A stretch of 64,000 nt of DNA, taken from positions 1-64,000 of the forward strand of contig JADZEK010000147.1 of the NCBI GenBank assembly GCA_020850595.1. The letters run 5' to 3'. Source of the stretch: Anaerolineales bacterium (GTDB lineage: Bacteria; Chloroflexota; Anaerolineae; Anaerolineales; UBA6663). Positions within the stretch are counted from its first letter, which is position 1. Each line of letters starts with the position of its first letter. The notes under the pieces were generated by a model, which saw only the letters and a list, made by a program, of their open reading frames with translations, had not been told where the DNA came from and searched no databases. This document shows, in pieces, positions 39,172-48,527 of the stretch. Made by a program: the position numbers and the translations under genes.

Positions 39172-42141
39172 TCATGCCGACTCGCCCGCCGCGGCTGGGT
39201 GGGCCTCAGCCGCGCGCAGCGCCCGCCAGACGCGCTCGGGCGTGAGCGGGATCTGACGGATGCGCACGCCGGTGGCGTCTTTGACGGCATTGGCCAGGGC
39301 GGCCGCCGCGCCGTCGAGCGGGATTTCGGCAACGGCCTTCGCACCGAACGGGCCGCTGGGTTCTTCGGTTTCGACCAGAATGACCTGCACCTCAGGCATC
39401 TCGTCCGCGGCGAAGATGCGGTAATCGCCGAAGCGGGTGGTTAGCAGGCGGCCGTGCTCGTCATAGGCCATTTCTTCGCAGAGGCCGTAGCCGAGCGCCT
39501 GGATCATGCCGCCTTCGACCTGGCCGCTGGCCGTGGCCGGGTTCACCGCGACGCCGCAATCTACGGCCATGACGACCTGCTTGACTTCGACGACGCCGGT
39601 CTCGGTATCCACCTCGACTTCGGCGAACTGGGCCGCGAACGGCGGCGGACATTCGGGGGAGACGTAGGAGGCCGAAGCCATGATTTGATGCTGATTGTGC
39701 GTGTGCGTGGCGTGCAGGCCCACGCGCTCCAGGCTGACGGCCTGGCCGTCAGCGGTCCACACCTGGCGACCTCCGAGGCGCAGACCAGCCGGGCTGGGAA
39801 GCTTGAAGATTTCAGCGGCGACGGCGAAGATCTGGTCGCGCACCTGCTCGGCGGCTTTCTTGACAGCCGTGCCGGAGATGTAGGTGGTGCTGGAGGCATA
39901 GGCGCCGGTGTCGAACGGGGTGAGGTCGGTATCGGACGAGTAGATGTTGATGTCGTCGAGCGCGACGCCGAGCACTTCGGCCGCGATTTGTGAGAGGACC
40001 GTATCGGAACCAGTGCCGAGGTCGGTGGCGCCGACGAGCAGGTTGAAGCTGCCGTCGTCGTTGAGCTTGAGGCTGGCCGCGCCCATGTCGAGGCCGGGGA
40101 TGGCGGTGCCGTGCATGCAGATGGCGACGCCCAAACCGCGCTTCCGATGCGGGCGGCCGGGGACAGTGCGCCAGGCGGGGTCGAACTTGCGGCTCCACCC
40201 GATGGCGGCCATACCCTGTTCGACACATTGTTCCAAACCGGAGGACAACACGGTGGGGATGTTGCTTTCGCTGGCGCTTTCACCCAACTGACCACCGACG
40301 GGCAGCGGATCGCCGACCTTGACCCAGTTCTTGCGGCGAAACTCCAGGTTGTCCAGGTTCAGGGCTTCGGCAATCTCGTCCATCAGGCTTTCGAGCGCGA
40401 AGTGAGCCTGAGGCGCGCCGTAGCCGCGGTAGGCGCCGGGCACCGGCAGGTTGGTGTAGGCCACATCACAGTCAAAGCGCCGGGTGAGGCAGTTGTAGGT
40501 GCTCAGCCCGCGCAGGCCGGTGCAGTTCTGCACGGTAAGGCCGTGGGTGCCATAGGCGCCGGTGTTGGCGACGACGCGCATGTCCAGGGCGGTCAGCGTG
40601 CCGTCGTTCTTGACGCCGGCCTTATAGCGGATGACTTGCGGGTGCCGGCTGCGGCTGGAGCGAAACTCCTCGGCCCGCGTGAACTCCAGCAGCACTGGGC
40701 GGCCCGTGGCGAGGGTGAGATGCGCGGCGATGTCTTCGATGAGCATCTCCTGCTTGACGCCAAAGCCGCCGCCAATGCGGGGCTTAATGACGCGAATGCG
40801 CTTGGCCGGCAACCCTACCAACGGGGCCAACATGCGGCGCACATGGAAGGGGACCTGGGTGGAGGTAAGCACGTTGAGGCGTTCGTCGTTATCCCACCAG
40901 GTCATGACGACATGCGGCTCAATGGGCGCCTGCTGGACTTGGTGGACGCGGTACTCGCGCTCGAAGATGTGGTCGGCGGCCGCAAAGCCCTCCGCCATGT
41001 CACCAAGCAGCGCGCCGATGTGCGCCACCAGGTTGCGCTGGGCATCGGGGATGCCAATGGCATCCGCCTCGGCGTGGACGATGGGCGCGCCGACTTGCAG
41101 GGCCGCTTCTGGGTCGAACACCGCCGGGAGCACTTCGTATTCCACTTCGATCAGCCGGAGGGCCTGCTCGGCGATCTCGAGCGTCTCGGCCGCCACAGCC
41201 GCGACGCGGTCGCCGACGTAGCGGACGGTGTGGTCAAAGCTCACCTGATCCCAGGGCTTGGGGTTGGGGTAGGACTGGCCGCCGGAGGCATAGTGGACGC
41301 GCGGGACGTTGAGGTGCGAGATGACGGCGTGAACGCCGGGCAGGGCCTCGGCCCGGCGGGTATCGAGGCGCTTGAGGCGGGCGTGGGCGTGGGGGCTGGT
41401 CAGCAGTTTGCCATGCAGCAGGCCGCGATGCTCCATGTCGGCGGTGAAGCTGGGCGTGCCCTTGACCAACTTGAGGGCATCCTTTTTCTTCTCGGCCTGC
41501 CCGACGGTTTTGCGCCCGGCGGCCCGAATGAGGGTGTCGGGTATGACTTTGGCCAACAAGGCGCTGGAACCAGCGCCGCTGCCCGATCGCGGGACATCAT
41601 CGGGTTCGGCCGGGCGGCCTTCGAACAAGCCCGCGGGCGGGGAATGCCCCTGACCAAAATCCACGGGCGGCAGGGTCTGGCCGCGCAGCGCCGCGGCGGC
41701 GCGCAGCACGGCCAGGACGGGCTTGACATAGCCGGTGCAGCGGCACAACACACCGGAGAGAGTCTCACGCGCCTCGGCCTCGGTGGGGTTGGGGTTGCGC
41801 CGGAGCAGTGACAAAGCGGCCATCACCATGGCGGGGGTGCAATAGCCACACTGGATGGCGCCGGTATCCACGAACGCTTGCTGGATGAGGTGTAGCGGCT
41901 GGCCGGGCCGCGACAGCGACTCGACGGTCTCGAGCCGGTGGCCGTCGGCCTGGGCCGCGAGCTGCGTGCAGGTAACCACCGGCCGGCCGTCGAGTAGGAC
42001 GGAACACGCCCCGCATTCGCCCGTCTCGCAACCATGCTTGACGCTGTACAGACCTTCGCGGCGCAGCACGTCCAGGAGGCGTTCGCGTGGGCCGACCGAC
42101 CAGGTCTGGCGCTCGCCGTTTACCCACAGGTGGATATCCAT
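39172..42141 (-). CDS. xanthine dehydrogenase-type molybdenum hydroxylase, fused iron-sulfur and Mo subunits
   Basis: 989 residues. Residues 1-150 hold two [2Fe-2S] centres: CETGECGACSVLLDG plus a following Cys, and CGYCTPAMVM with LCRCTGY. After a linker (150-210) comes the Mo-binding subunit (GKLLTSPHAHARL, GGGFGVKQEM, GAYRGYGAPQAHFALE, VGATDLGTGSDT, GAKAVAEIP with the catalytic-base Glu). The fused layout resembles XdhD and the Se-dependent XDH group more than three-subunit enzymes, and selD, xdhC and yqeB are in the window. It probably hydroxylates a purine or other N-heterocycle; electrons go through the adjacent FAD subunit. Selenium dependence is inference. Confidence 0.88.
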   Translation of the reverse strand: MDIHLWVNGERQTWSVGPRERLLDVLRREGLYSVKHGCETGECGACSVLLDGRPVVTCTQLAAQADGHRLETVESLSRPGQPLHLIQQAFVDTGAIQCGYCTPAMVMAALSLLRRNPNPTEAEARETLSGVLCRCTGYVKPVLAVLRAAAALRGQTLPPVDFGQGHSPPAGLFEGRPAEPDDVPRSGSGAGSSALLAKVIPDTLIRAAGRKTVGQAEKKKDALKLVKGTPSFTADMEHRGLLHGKLLTSPHAHARLKRLDTRRAEALPGVHAVISHLNVPRVHYASGGQSYPNPKPWDQVSFDHTVRYVGDRVAAVAAETLEIAEQALRLIEVEYEVLPAVFDPEAALQVGAPIVHAEADAIGIPDAQRNLVAHIGALLGDMAEGFAAADHIFEREYRVHQVQQAPIEPHVVMTWWDNDERLNVLTSTQVPFHVRRMLAPLVGLPAKRIRVIKPRIGGGFGVKQEMLIEDIAAHLTLATGRPVLLEFTRAEEFRSSRSRHPQVIRYKAGVKNDGTLTALDMRVVANTGAYGTHGLTVQNCTGLRGLSTYNCLTRRFDCDVAYTNLPVPGAYRGYGAPQAHFALESLMDEIAEALNLDNLEFRRKNWVKVGDPLPVGGQLGESASESNIPTVLSSGLEQCVEQGMAAIGWSRKFDPAWRTVPGRPHRKRGLGVAICMHGTAIPGLDMGAASLKLNDDGSFNLLVGATDLGTGSDTVLSQIAAEVLGVALDDINIYSSDTDLTPFDTGAYASSTTYISGTAVKKAAEQVRDQIFAVAAEIFKLPSPAGLRLGGRQVWTADGQAVSLERVGLHATHTHNQHQIMASASYVSPECPPPFAAQFAEVEVDTETGVVEVKQVVMAVDCGVAVNPATASGQVEGGMIQALGYGLCEEMAYDEHGRLLTTRFGDYRIFAADEMPEVQVILVETEEPSGPFGAKAVAEIPLDGAAAALANAVKDATGVRIRQIPLTPERVWRALRAAEAHPAAAGESA

Positions 42142-42144
42142 TGG

Positions 42145-42942
42145 CTAGGCCTCCAGCCCGGCGGCCGCGGCCAAAACGCGCCGCACCAGCACGCTGATCA
42201 TCGCCCGCCGGTACTCGGTGCTGCCGCGAAAGTCGGCGGGCGGTTCCAGGACGGCAGCGGCGGCAGCGGCGGTGGCCTGGTCGCCGGGGGCGAGCGCCAA
42301 GGCGGTCTCGACCGCGGCCAGGCGGGTGACATGCCGACCCACGCCGCCCGCGGCCAGGCGCGCGCCGCCGGGGCCGACCCAGGCGGCGACATGCACGATG
42401 GGCGCATCGGCCGGGGTGCGGCCGATGGCCTCGGCCGCGCCACTGCCGGCGCCGGGCCAGGGCACAAGGAGAGCGCAGAGCAGGCCGCCGGGCGCCTGGC
42501 TGAGGTAGTCTTCCAGCGGCACGACCGAGGCCGACGGCCCAGCTAGTTCCACCTGGGCGCCCAGGACCAGGAGCGCGGCCAGCAATTCGGACACGGCCGG
42601 GCGGCCGGCGACAAGCCCGCCGAGGGTGGCCACATTGCGGTGCGTGTTCGGACCAGCGTGGCGCGCGGCCTGGCGCAGCAGATCGCCTGCTGCGCCCATG
42701 ACGACTGGGGAGGTTTCCAGGTCGGTCAGGGTGACCAGGCTGCCGAGCCGCAGGCGGCCGGGCTGCGCCTGGATGGCACGCCAACCGAGGGCCTGCAGGT
42801 CTACGACGCTGCGCACATCATCGTCAGGCGTCGCCAGCAGGCTGGTTCCGCCGGCCAGGGCCGCGGCTCCCGCCTGACGCAGCAAGTCCAGCGCCGCTTC
42901 GGGCGTCTCGGGCCGGTGGTAGTCACTGAGATTGGGCAGCAT
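42145..42942 (-). CDS. FAD-binding subunit of the molybdenum hydroxylase
   Basis: 265 residues, CoxM/XdhB family. The FAD-binding segments are YHRPETPEAALDLL, AGGTSLLA and the second loop ATLGGLVAGRPAVSELLAALL; the C-terminal domain has STEYRRAMISVLVRRVLAAA. Stop and start are separated by three bases from the fused Mo subunit gene, which follows, so the two form one enzyme passing electrons from Mo through two [2Fe-2S] clusters to FAD. Confidence 0.88.
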   Translation of the reverse strand: MLPNLSDYHRPETPEAALDLLRQAGAAALAGGTSLLATPDDDVRSVVDLQALGWRAIQAQPGRLRLGSLVTLTDLETSPVVMGAAGDLLRQAARHAGPNTHRNVATLGGLVAGRPAVSELLAALLVLGAQVELAGPSASVVPLEDYLSQAPGGLLCALLVPWPGAGSGAAEAIGRTPADAPIVHVAAWVGPGGARLAAGGVGRHVTRLAAVETALALAPGDQATAAAAAAVLEPPADFRGSTEYRRAMISVLVRRVLAAAAGLEA

Positions 42943-42945
42943 CGC

Positions 42946-43965
42946 TCACCATCCTGCGAAGGCATCCACCACGGGGCGGATGTCGTCCATGAGCGGGTAG
43001 AGGATCGGACAGGTCACACCCGCGTCTATATATTGTTGCACTTTTTCCTGACATTGGCGCGTAGTGCCGGCAGCCATCACGTGATGTACCACCTCGTCGG
43101 GGATGAGCCGCATGGCGGCGTCGTAGCCCGCGCGCGTGGGCGGGTAGGAAAGCACCTGCTGCACCGCGTCTATCAGGCTCTGGTCTACTCCGCTGGCCTT
43201 CATGATGTGCGGCTCCATGGCCAGGTAGTTGGCGACCAGGCGCCGGCCTTCATCCACGGCAGCGGCGGGGTCGGTGTCGGAGAGGGAGCACACCAGCAGT
43301 TCGGGCCGATCTACCTGCTCCAGGGTCTTGCCGGCGCGCTCGGCTCCGCGCCGCACCAGTTCGACGGCGCGGCGGATGTAGTCTACCGAGACGATGTAGT
43401 TTAGGACGACTCCGTCGCAGATCTCGCCGGTGAGTTCGAGCATCTTGTCGCCGGTGGCGCCAATGTAGATGGGAATATCACGCGGGCCGGTCTCGCCGAA
43501 GACTACATCGAGCCGCACGCGGTCGAGCTGGACGAACTCGCCCTGGTAGGTGACTTCTTCCAGGGTGAAGAGGCGGCGGCAGGCTTCGACATACTCGCGC
43601 ATGGCCTGGAGGGGCTTGCGGCGCTGCTCGCCGACGCGCGAGGCGATGGGTTCCCACCACGCGCCCAAACCGAGCATCACCCGGCCACGGCCATCGGCCA
43701 ACCGCCCGCCAAGCTCCCACAGGGTGGACCAGGAGGCCGCGATCACGGCGGCGTTGCGGGTCCAGATGGGCAGCACGCCTGAACCCAGCCGCAGTCTTTT
43801 GGTGTAGGTCAGGAAGGCCGACATCATGACAATGCAGTCACGGGCCAGGCGCGTGTCGGCCTGCCAAATCTCGCTAAAGCCGCGGTCTTCGGCGTACTGG
43901 GCCATCTCAAGCTCGTAGCGGAGGTCGTGTTTGTCCTGCATGTAGAGGGCGAAGCGCGTCTTCAT
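42946..43965 (-). CDS. LLM-class (F420- or FMN-dependent) oxidoreductase, Mer-like
   Basis: About 339 residues from the ATG at 43965. Luciferase-like monooxygenase fold: [91 protein letters not shown]. The class includes methylene-H4MPT reductase (Mer), F420-dependent dehydrogenases and FMN monooxygenases. Given two Mch genes here, a Mer-like role is tempting, but a heterocycle-attacking monooxygenase is also possible. A promoter at 44076-44104 precedes it. Confidence 0.8.
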   Translation of the reverse strand: MKTRFALYMQDKHDLRYELEMAQYAEDRGFSEIWQADTRLARDCIVMMSAFLTYTKRLRLGSGVLPIWTRNAAVIAASWSTLWELGGRLADGRGRVMLGLGAWWEPIASRVGEQRRKPLQAMREYVEACRRLFTLEEVTYQGEFVQLDRVRLDVVFGETGPRDIPIYIGATGDKMLELTGEICDGVVLNYIVSVDYIRRAVELVRRGAERAGKTLEQVDRPELLVCSLSDTDPAAAVDEGRRLVANYLAMEPHIMKASGVDQSLIDAVQQVLSYPPTRAGYDAAMRLIPDEVVHHVMAAGTTRQCQEKVQQYIDAGVTCPILYPLMDDIRPVVDAFAGW

Positions 43966-44075
43966 CGGTGTGTCTTGGCCTCTTGTCGGGATCAGCGCGC
44001 GGCGGTGCAGCGCCCTGCGCAGAAGGGGCACAGGCGGCTTTGGGCGGCCGCGCGCGACCGAGGGTGCGGACCTAA

Positions 44076-44104
44076 CTTATACGGCCTTTCGCCTATCCGC
44101 ACAA
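44076..44104 (-). promoter_or_regulatory. internal promoter of the minus-strand cluster
   Basis: TTGTGC (44104-44099), 17-base spacer, TATAAG (44081-44076) in the 244-base gap before the LLM gene; it could drive the LLM-hydroxylase-UbiD half separately. Confidence 0.45.
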
Positions 44105-44209
44105 CTCGCCGACAGGTGTCGTGCCGGCACAGCCTGGGTCTCGAGGACGCAGGCGCCAGACGGCTGAGGCGGTGGAGCCGGCCTGCGCAGGCTCGACCGC
44201 AGCGCGTAG

Positions 44210-44449
44210 TCAGGCCGGCTCGATCACCGCCAACTCAGCGCCCACGTCCACGGTGCCGCCGGCCGGCACGCGGATTTCCTTGAGCACGCCGGAGGCCGGC
44301 GCGGGCAAAACGTTAAGCACCTTCTCGGTTTCCACTTCCACCAGGTCGTCGCCCTGGTTTATGTGGTCACCGACTTGTTTGAGCCAGGTAAGCACCGTAC
44401 CTTCGGTCATAGTCAGGCCCCACTTGGGCAGATAGACGATCTCAGACAT
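44210..44449 (-). CDS. free-standing lipoyl-domain protein
   Basis: 79 residues, a single complete biotinyl/lipoyl domain: [22 protein letters not shown], then the modified Lys in [10 protein letters not shown], and [17 protein letters not shown]. Starting at the ATG 44449, which overlaps the E1 beta stop by 8 bases, the protein is only the domain; the usual E2 peripheral-binding and acyltransferase domains are absent, and no E2 or E3 gene is near. It should be the lipoylated carrier for the E1 encoded upstream. Confidence 0.88.
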   Translation of the reverse strand: MSEIVYLPKWGLTMTEGTVLTWLKQVGDHINQGDDLVEVETEKVLNVLPAPASGVLKEIRVPAGGTVDVGAELAVIEPA

Positions 44450-45440
44450 GGGCGGCCTCCGACGCGCCAAGCATGACGGCCCGCAGCGCCGCGGCGAGGT
44501 GCGAGCGGCCGGGCAACAGCGCCTGCTCTAGCACCGGGGCCATGGGGATGGGGGCATCGAGCGCGCCGAGGCGCTGTACGGGCGCGAGCAATTGACCAAA
44601 CAAGGCCTCGGAGAGCGTGGCGCTGATTTCGGCGGCCGGCCCGCCGAGGCGCGGCCCTTCCATGGCCACGACCGCGCGGCCGGTCTTCGCCACGGAGGCC
44701 AGGACGGTCTGGTGATCCCAAGGCCGGAGGGTACGCAGGTCAATGACCTCGACCTCCAGGCCTTCCGGCGCGAGTTCGGCGGCGACGGCCAGGGCGTCAA
44801 CGACCATGCGCATCGTCGCGATGACGGTCGCGTCGCGGCCGACGCGCGCCACGTGGGCGCGGCCGAGGGGCACGGTGTAGAGTTCCTCGGGCACTTCGCC
44901 TTTGAGACCGTAAAGGGCCTTGTGTTCGAGGAAGAGCACAGGGTTGTCACTGAGGATGGCGGCGGCCAACAGGCCCTTGGCGTCGGCCGGGTTGGACGGC
45001 GCGACGATGACCAGGCCGGGCACATTCATGAACCAGCCTTCAATGCTTTGGGAGTGGTGGGGGCCGCCGCCAAAGCCGCCGCCGGTGGCAGTGCGGATGA
45101 CGATGGGGGCCTTGAACTGGCCGTTGAACATGTAATGCAGCTTGGCGGCGTTGTTCACGATCTGGTCGTAGCAAGTGGTGATGTGATCGGCGATCATGAT
45201 CTCGGCCACCGGGCGCATCCCGACCATGCCCGCGCCGACGGCCGCGCCGATGATGGCGGCCTCGGAGAGGGGGGTGTCGCGGACGCGCTCGGGGCCAAAG
45301 CGCTCCCATAGCCCCCGGGTCACGCCAAAGTCGCCGCCCATCCGGCCGATGTCCTCGCCAAGACAGAAGACTTCGGGATGGGCAGCCATGATCTGGTGCA
45401 GGGCCTCGTTCAGGGCCTGGATCATCGAACGGCGCGTCAC
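44442..45440 (-). CDS. 2-oxoacid dehydrogenase E1 component, beta subunit
   Basis: About 332 residues from the GTG at 45440, which overlaps the E1 alpha stop (GTGA). Conserved blocks: MIQALNEALHQIMAAHPEVFCLGEDIG, RVRDTPLSEAAIIGAAVGAGMVG, GGGPHHSQSIEGWFMNVPGL, VLFLEHKALYG and EVIDLRTLRPWD. Closest in appearance to acetoin or branched-chain type E1. With E1 alpha it decarboxylates a 2-oxoacid on thiamine diphosphate and loads the acyl group on lipoyl-Lys. Confidence 0.9.
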   Translation of the reverse strand: MTRRSMIQALNEALHQIMAAHPEVFCLGEDIGRMGGDFGVTRGLWERFGPERVRDTPLSEAAIIGAAVGAGMVGMRPVAEIMIADHITTCYDQIVNNAAKLHYMFNGQFKAPIVIRTATGGGFGGGPHHSQSIEGWFMNVPGLVIVAPSNPADAKGLLAAAILSDNPVLFLEHKALYGLKGEVPEELYTVPLGRAHVARVGRDATVIATMRMVVDALAVAAELAPEGLEVEVIDLRTLRPWDHQTVLASVAKTGRAVVAMEGPRLGGPAAEISATLSEALFGQLLAPVQRLGALDAPIPMAPVLEQALLPGRSHLAAALRAVMLGASEAAHV

Positions 45441-46414
45441 AGCGTCAACACCTCCGGATCGGCGTAAACGAAGTCGAGCGCGGTGGCCGGGTCGGGCAGC
45501 GGGCTTTCGTGGGCGAACCTGGCCCAACCCGCCACGGTCTCCCGCACTTCAGTCGCTATAGCGTCTAACTCAGCAGCGCTCGCCGCGCCACGCAGGAGCA
45601 GATCAGCGCGCGCCCGGCGCAGCGGCTCGCGGTCTTCCTTCCACAGCCGCACTTCGTCAGGCGAGCGCATCTCGCCAGAGAAGATGCCTTGCCAGCGCCA
45701 GGTGTGGAATTCCAGAAAGTATGGCCCGCGGCCCGCGCGCACATAGGCGGCGGCCAACCGGGCGGCTTCGGCCGCGGCCACGATGTCGTTGCCGTCTACC
45801 ATGGCTGTGGGGAGCTGGTAGCCGGCGGCCAGATCGCTCATGTTGGCGCTGGGGTGCGCGGCGGTGACGTGGGTGGAGATGGCGTATTGGTTGTTAATGC
45901 AGCAATACAGCACCGGCAGTTTCCAGACGCTGGCGAGGTTGAGGCTTTCGTTGAACTCGCCGCGGCCCACCGTGCCGTCGCCGAGGATGACGGCCGAGAT
46001 GTGGCGCTCGCCACGCATCTGCCAGGCCAGCGCCGGGCCGAGGGCGGTGGCGAGCATGGAACCTTCGACGACGTTGCCGCCGAAGTTGCCGACGGAACGG
46101 TCGGCGAGGTGCATGCTGCCGCCGCGCCCGCCACACACGCCGGCGGCCTTGCCGAGGATTTCGGCCATGAGCCGATCGCCGGGCGAGCCGGCCAACAGAC
46201 ACAGCCCGTGGCAGCGATGATCGGGGAAAAAGGCGTCGGCCGGATCGAGCACATGGGCGATGGCCGCCAGGGTGGCCTCTTGCCCCACGCCGGTGTGCAG
46301 CAGGCCGGGGACACGCCCACGCTTTTGATCGTTCTCAAGCTGCTGCTCAAACTCGCGCACCAGCAGCATGTCGCGATACAGCTTCAGCAGCACGGCGTCA
46401 GTCAGGCCTGTCAC
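45437..46414 (-). CDS. 2-oxoacid dehydrogenase E1 component, alpha subunit
   Basis: 325 residues from a GTG at 46414 with GGAGG seven bases upstream. The thiamine diphosphate motif runs from GDGTVGRGEFNESLN to CINNQYAIS (GDG ... NN). Other landmarks: FPDHRCHGLCLLAG, GGRGGSMH, GNFGGNVVEG. Co-translated with E1 beta and the lipoyl domain. The 2-oxoacid is unknown; the neighbouring Mch and LLM genes raise the possibility of a C1-yielding substrate such as glyoxylate, which is speculation. Confidence 0.9.
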   Translation of the reverse strand: MTGLTDAVLLKLYRDMLLVREFEQQLENDQKRGRVPGLLHTGVGQEATLAAIAHVLDPADAFFPDHRCHGLCLLAGSPGDRLMAEILGKAAGVCGGRGGSMHLADRSVGNFGGNVVEGSMLATALGPALAWQMRGERHISAVILGDGTVGRGEFNESLNLASVWKLPVLYCCINNQYAISTHVTAAHPSANMSDLAAGYQLPTAMVDGNDIVAAAEAARLAAAYVRAGRGPYFLEFHTWRWQGIFSGEMRSPDEVRLWKEDREPLRRARADLLLRGAASAAELDAIATEVRETVAGWARFAHESPLPDPATALDFVYADPEVLTL

Positions 46415-46537
46415 GGCATACCTCCAACGGGCGGAGCGCGGCGCGCAACCCGCCGGCCGGCGCGGGCATCAGGCCAGGGGGTGTGGCGGCCCACCGCGCG
46501 GTAAGGCAGGCGAAGGCGGGTGTCAACAGACATGAGC

Positions 46538-47512
46538 CTAGCTCACAGTCGTTTGGGTGAACGAACGGAAGAGCACGTCTTCGTCAACCCGGCCGGCGGT
46601 CGTGACTGTGCCGGTGCGAATGTTGGTCATGGTCACATGAGCGGGCGAGTCGAGCCGGGCGGGGATGTTGAACAGGCTGCGACCGTAGGTGTTGTAGATT
46701 TCGGCATAGCCCTTGCCGTAGTCAGGGCCGGCCTGAGCCGAGAAGGGCAGGTTGAGCGCGGTTTGCCGGACGGCTTCATCATTGGGGTGCGAGACCCACA
46801 GGCCGCTGCTGCCGCCGTAGACGAGCGCGTCGTTGATGCGGCCCATGGCGAGGACTTCGTCCTTGATCACGGGGGGAATGGGCGCGCGGCCGTAGCCGTA
46901 GACGATGCTGGTGATGTCGAAGTCGGTGTTGCGGCCGAGGGAGATGATGGCCTGCTCAAAAGACCGGCTGGCGACCTGGACCCCGCCGACCAGGGAAGCG
47001 CTGGGCGCGACCATGACCACGAGGCCGCTGACGGGGATCGCGCAGGCGTTGGCGACGAATTGCAGCGTCTCGTCGCCGGGCATACGGTTCATTTGCAGTT
47101 GAAGCACGACATTGGGCGAGGGATCGCTGTACTCTACCCGCTGGGAGAAGCGGTCGGCCCGAGCTTTGGCGCGCGCCGGGCCGGAGCCGATGGGCACGAA
47201 CTCGCCCTCGCCCAACTTCCATGCGCCGGATTCGCAGGCGATGACCGAGAGCATGGGGTCGTCCATGATGACCTCGGCGGTGGGCACCTCCAGGTCTTTG
47301 ATGCGCATGCGGCCGTAGTTGAAGACGGCCATGCCGCCGTGCGCGGCTTCGACCCACAGCTTGGCCGCCAGCCAGCCGCCGGGCGCTGCCAGGCCCAGGT
47401 CTACCAAGGTGGCGCCATCGGCGGATCGGCTGAGGAAGGCGCCATAGCGCGCTGGGTCGTCCAGCAGCGGGCTGATGATCTCCATGGCGGCCTCGTTAAG
47501 GCTCTTAGGCAT
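46538..47512 (-). CDS. second methenyl-H4MPT cyclohydrolase homologue
   Basis: 324 residues. Same family as the mch gene at 32041 but clearly divergent: SASLVGGVQVASRSFE, YGRAPIPPVIKDE, NDALVYGGSSGLW, FNIPARLDSPAHVTMTN, GTVTTAGRVDEDVLFRSF. The Glu in the VQV...R..E segment and the NDA.YGG block are kept, so it may be active. Its start overlaps the LLM gene by 8 bases and AGGAGG precedes the ATG. Located between an LLM oxidoreductase and the E1-lipoyl genes, not with fhc genes, which suggests a specialised substrate or an extra C1 entry point. Confidence 0.85.
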   Translation of the reverse strand: MPKSLNEAAMEIISPLLDDPARYGAFLSRSADGATLVDLGLAAPGGWLAAKLWVEAAHGGMAVFNYGRMRIKDLEVPTAEVIMDDPMLSVIACESGAWKLGEGEFVPIGSGPARAKARADRFSQRVEYSDPSPNVVLQLQMNRMPGDETLQFVANACAIPVSGLVVMVAPSASLVGGVQVASRSFEQAIISLGRNTDFDITSIVYGYGRAPIPPVIKDEVLAMGRINDALVYGGSSGLWVSHPNDEAVRQTALNLPFSAQAGPDYGKGYAEIYNTYGRSLFNIPARLDSPAHVTMTNIRTGTVTTAGRVDEDVLFRSFTQTTVS

Positions 47513-48500
47513 TCGGCTCCTCCTGAGCTAGGCGGCGGGCGCGCCCATAGATTTCGCCGGCCCGCCGAATGAGCGGCAGGGCGTATTCCGGCTCGAGCGA
47601 CATGACGGGAAAGATGAAGTGGCGGTAGTGCTCAAGCTGGGCCAGGCGCACGAGGTCGGCCACACACTCGTCGGGCGTGCCGGCGACGGTCAGGCGCCGC
47701 AGCAGGTCGTCGCCGATCAGCCGGGCCGCAGCGTCGGTGCCCTGGGTCTCGCGGGTGCGCTTGAGCGCAGCGACCCACTCGGCCGAGAGGCCCAGGCGGT
47801 GCAGCACCGGCGTGGGGGTGTCGGGCAAAACGTAGGCGTAGTGTGGGCGCATCTGGTCAATCATCTGTGGGTCGAAGGCCAGGCTGCCGAGGTAAGCCAG
47901 AGCTAGCGGCCGGGCACTCAGGGCGGCGCCCGCCTGGGCCTCGGTCAGGGCCGTGGGACCGCCCAGTTTGCCGGTTATCACGGTGACGTCGGCGCACTCG
48001 CCTGAGAGCCGGATCATCTTCGGCCCGCGGCCCATGCCCCAGATGGACACCGGCTCGGCGTGGACGTGGATTTGGGCGTCGTCAAGGCCAAACTGGGCGC
48101 CGGTGTGGGACTGCTTTTCGCCGGTACTCAGAGCGCGCACGATGGTGATGAGGTCGCGGCAGGCGGTCAGCGGCTTCGCGCCAGGCAGGCGCATGGGCTT
48201 GAGCACCAGCGAGCCGCCCGGAACAACGGTGAGGAAGGCGCGGCCGGGAGCCAGGGTGTTGAGCGTGGCCAGGCCCACCGCAGTGACAGCCGGGTGGCGC
48301 GTGAAGGGGTTGGTGATCGGGGCCACGCGCAAGCGCTGAGTGTTGGCCAGAACCAGGGCCATCACCGCGTAAACGTCGTAGAGAAACCCCTCATCCGCGA
48401 TGAGGCAGAAATCAAAGCCGCCGGCCTCGGCCGCTTGCGCCGCGCCAATCACGTCACTGAGCGGCCCTTTGGGCACGAGCATGATCCCGGACGTGAACAT
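47505..48500 (-). CDS. LLM-class flavin-dependent oxidoreductase (second)
   Basis: 331 residues. Luciferase-like fold: VIGAAQAAEAGGFDFCLIADE, RLRVAPITNPFTRHPAVTA, LATLNTLAPGRAFLTVVPGG, WGMGRGPKMIRLSGECAD, VAGTPDECVADLVRLAQL. Not a close copy of the gene at 42946. May use F420 or FMN; the Mch directly downstream suggests a C1 folate/H4MPT role, but this is inference. GGGAG upstream of the ATG. Confidence 0.78.
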   Translation of the reverse strand: MFTSGIMLVPKGPLSDVIGAAQAAEAGGFDFCLIADEGFLYDVYAVMALVLANTQRLRVAPITNPFTRHPAVTAVGLATLNTLAPGRAFLTVVPGGSLVLKPMRLPGAKPLTACRDLITIVRALSTGEKQSHTGAQFGLDDAQIHVHAEPVSIWGMGRGPKMIRLSGECADVTVITGKLGGPTALTEAQAGAALSARPLALAYLGSLAFDPQMIDQMRPHYAYVLPDTPTPVLHRLGLSAEWVAALKRTRETQGTDAAARLIGDDLLRRLTVAGTPDECVADLVRLAQLEHYRHFIFPVMSLEPEYALPLIRRAGEIYGRARRLAQEEPNA

Positions 48501-48527
48501 GCAGAACTCCCAGCGGCGACGCGCCGG

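Noticed and set aside
39172-42141. Aerobic CO dehydrogenase large subunit
   Set aside because: The fused iron-sulfur domain and absence of a recognisable CoxL active-site loop (AYRCSFR type; here GAYRGYGAPQ) point to a xanthine dehydrogenase-type enzyme.
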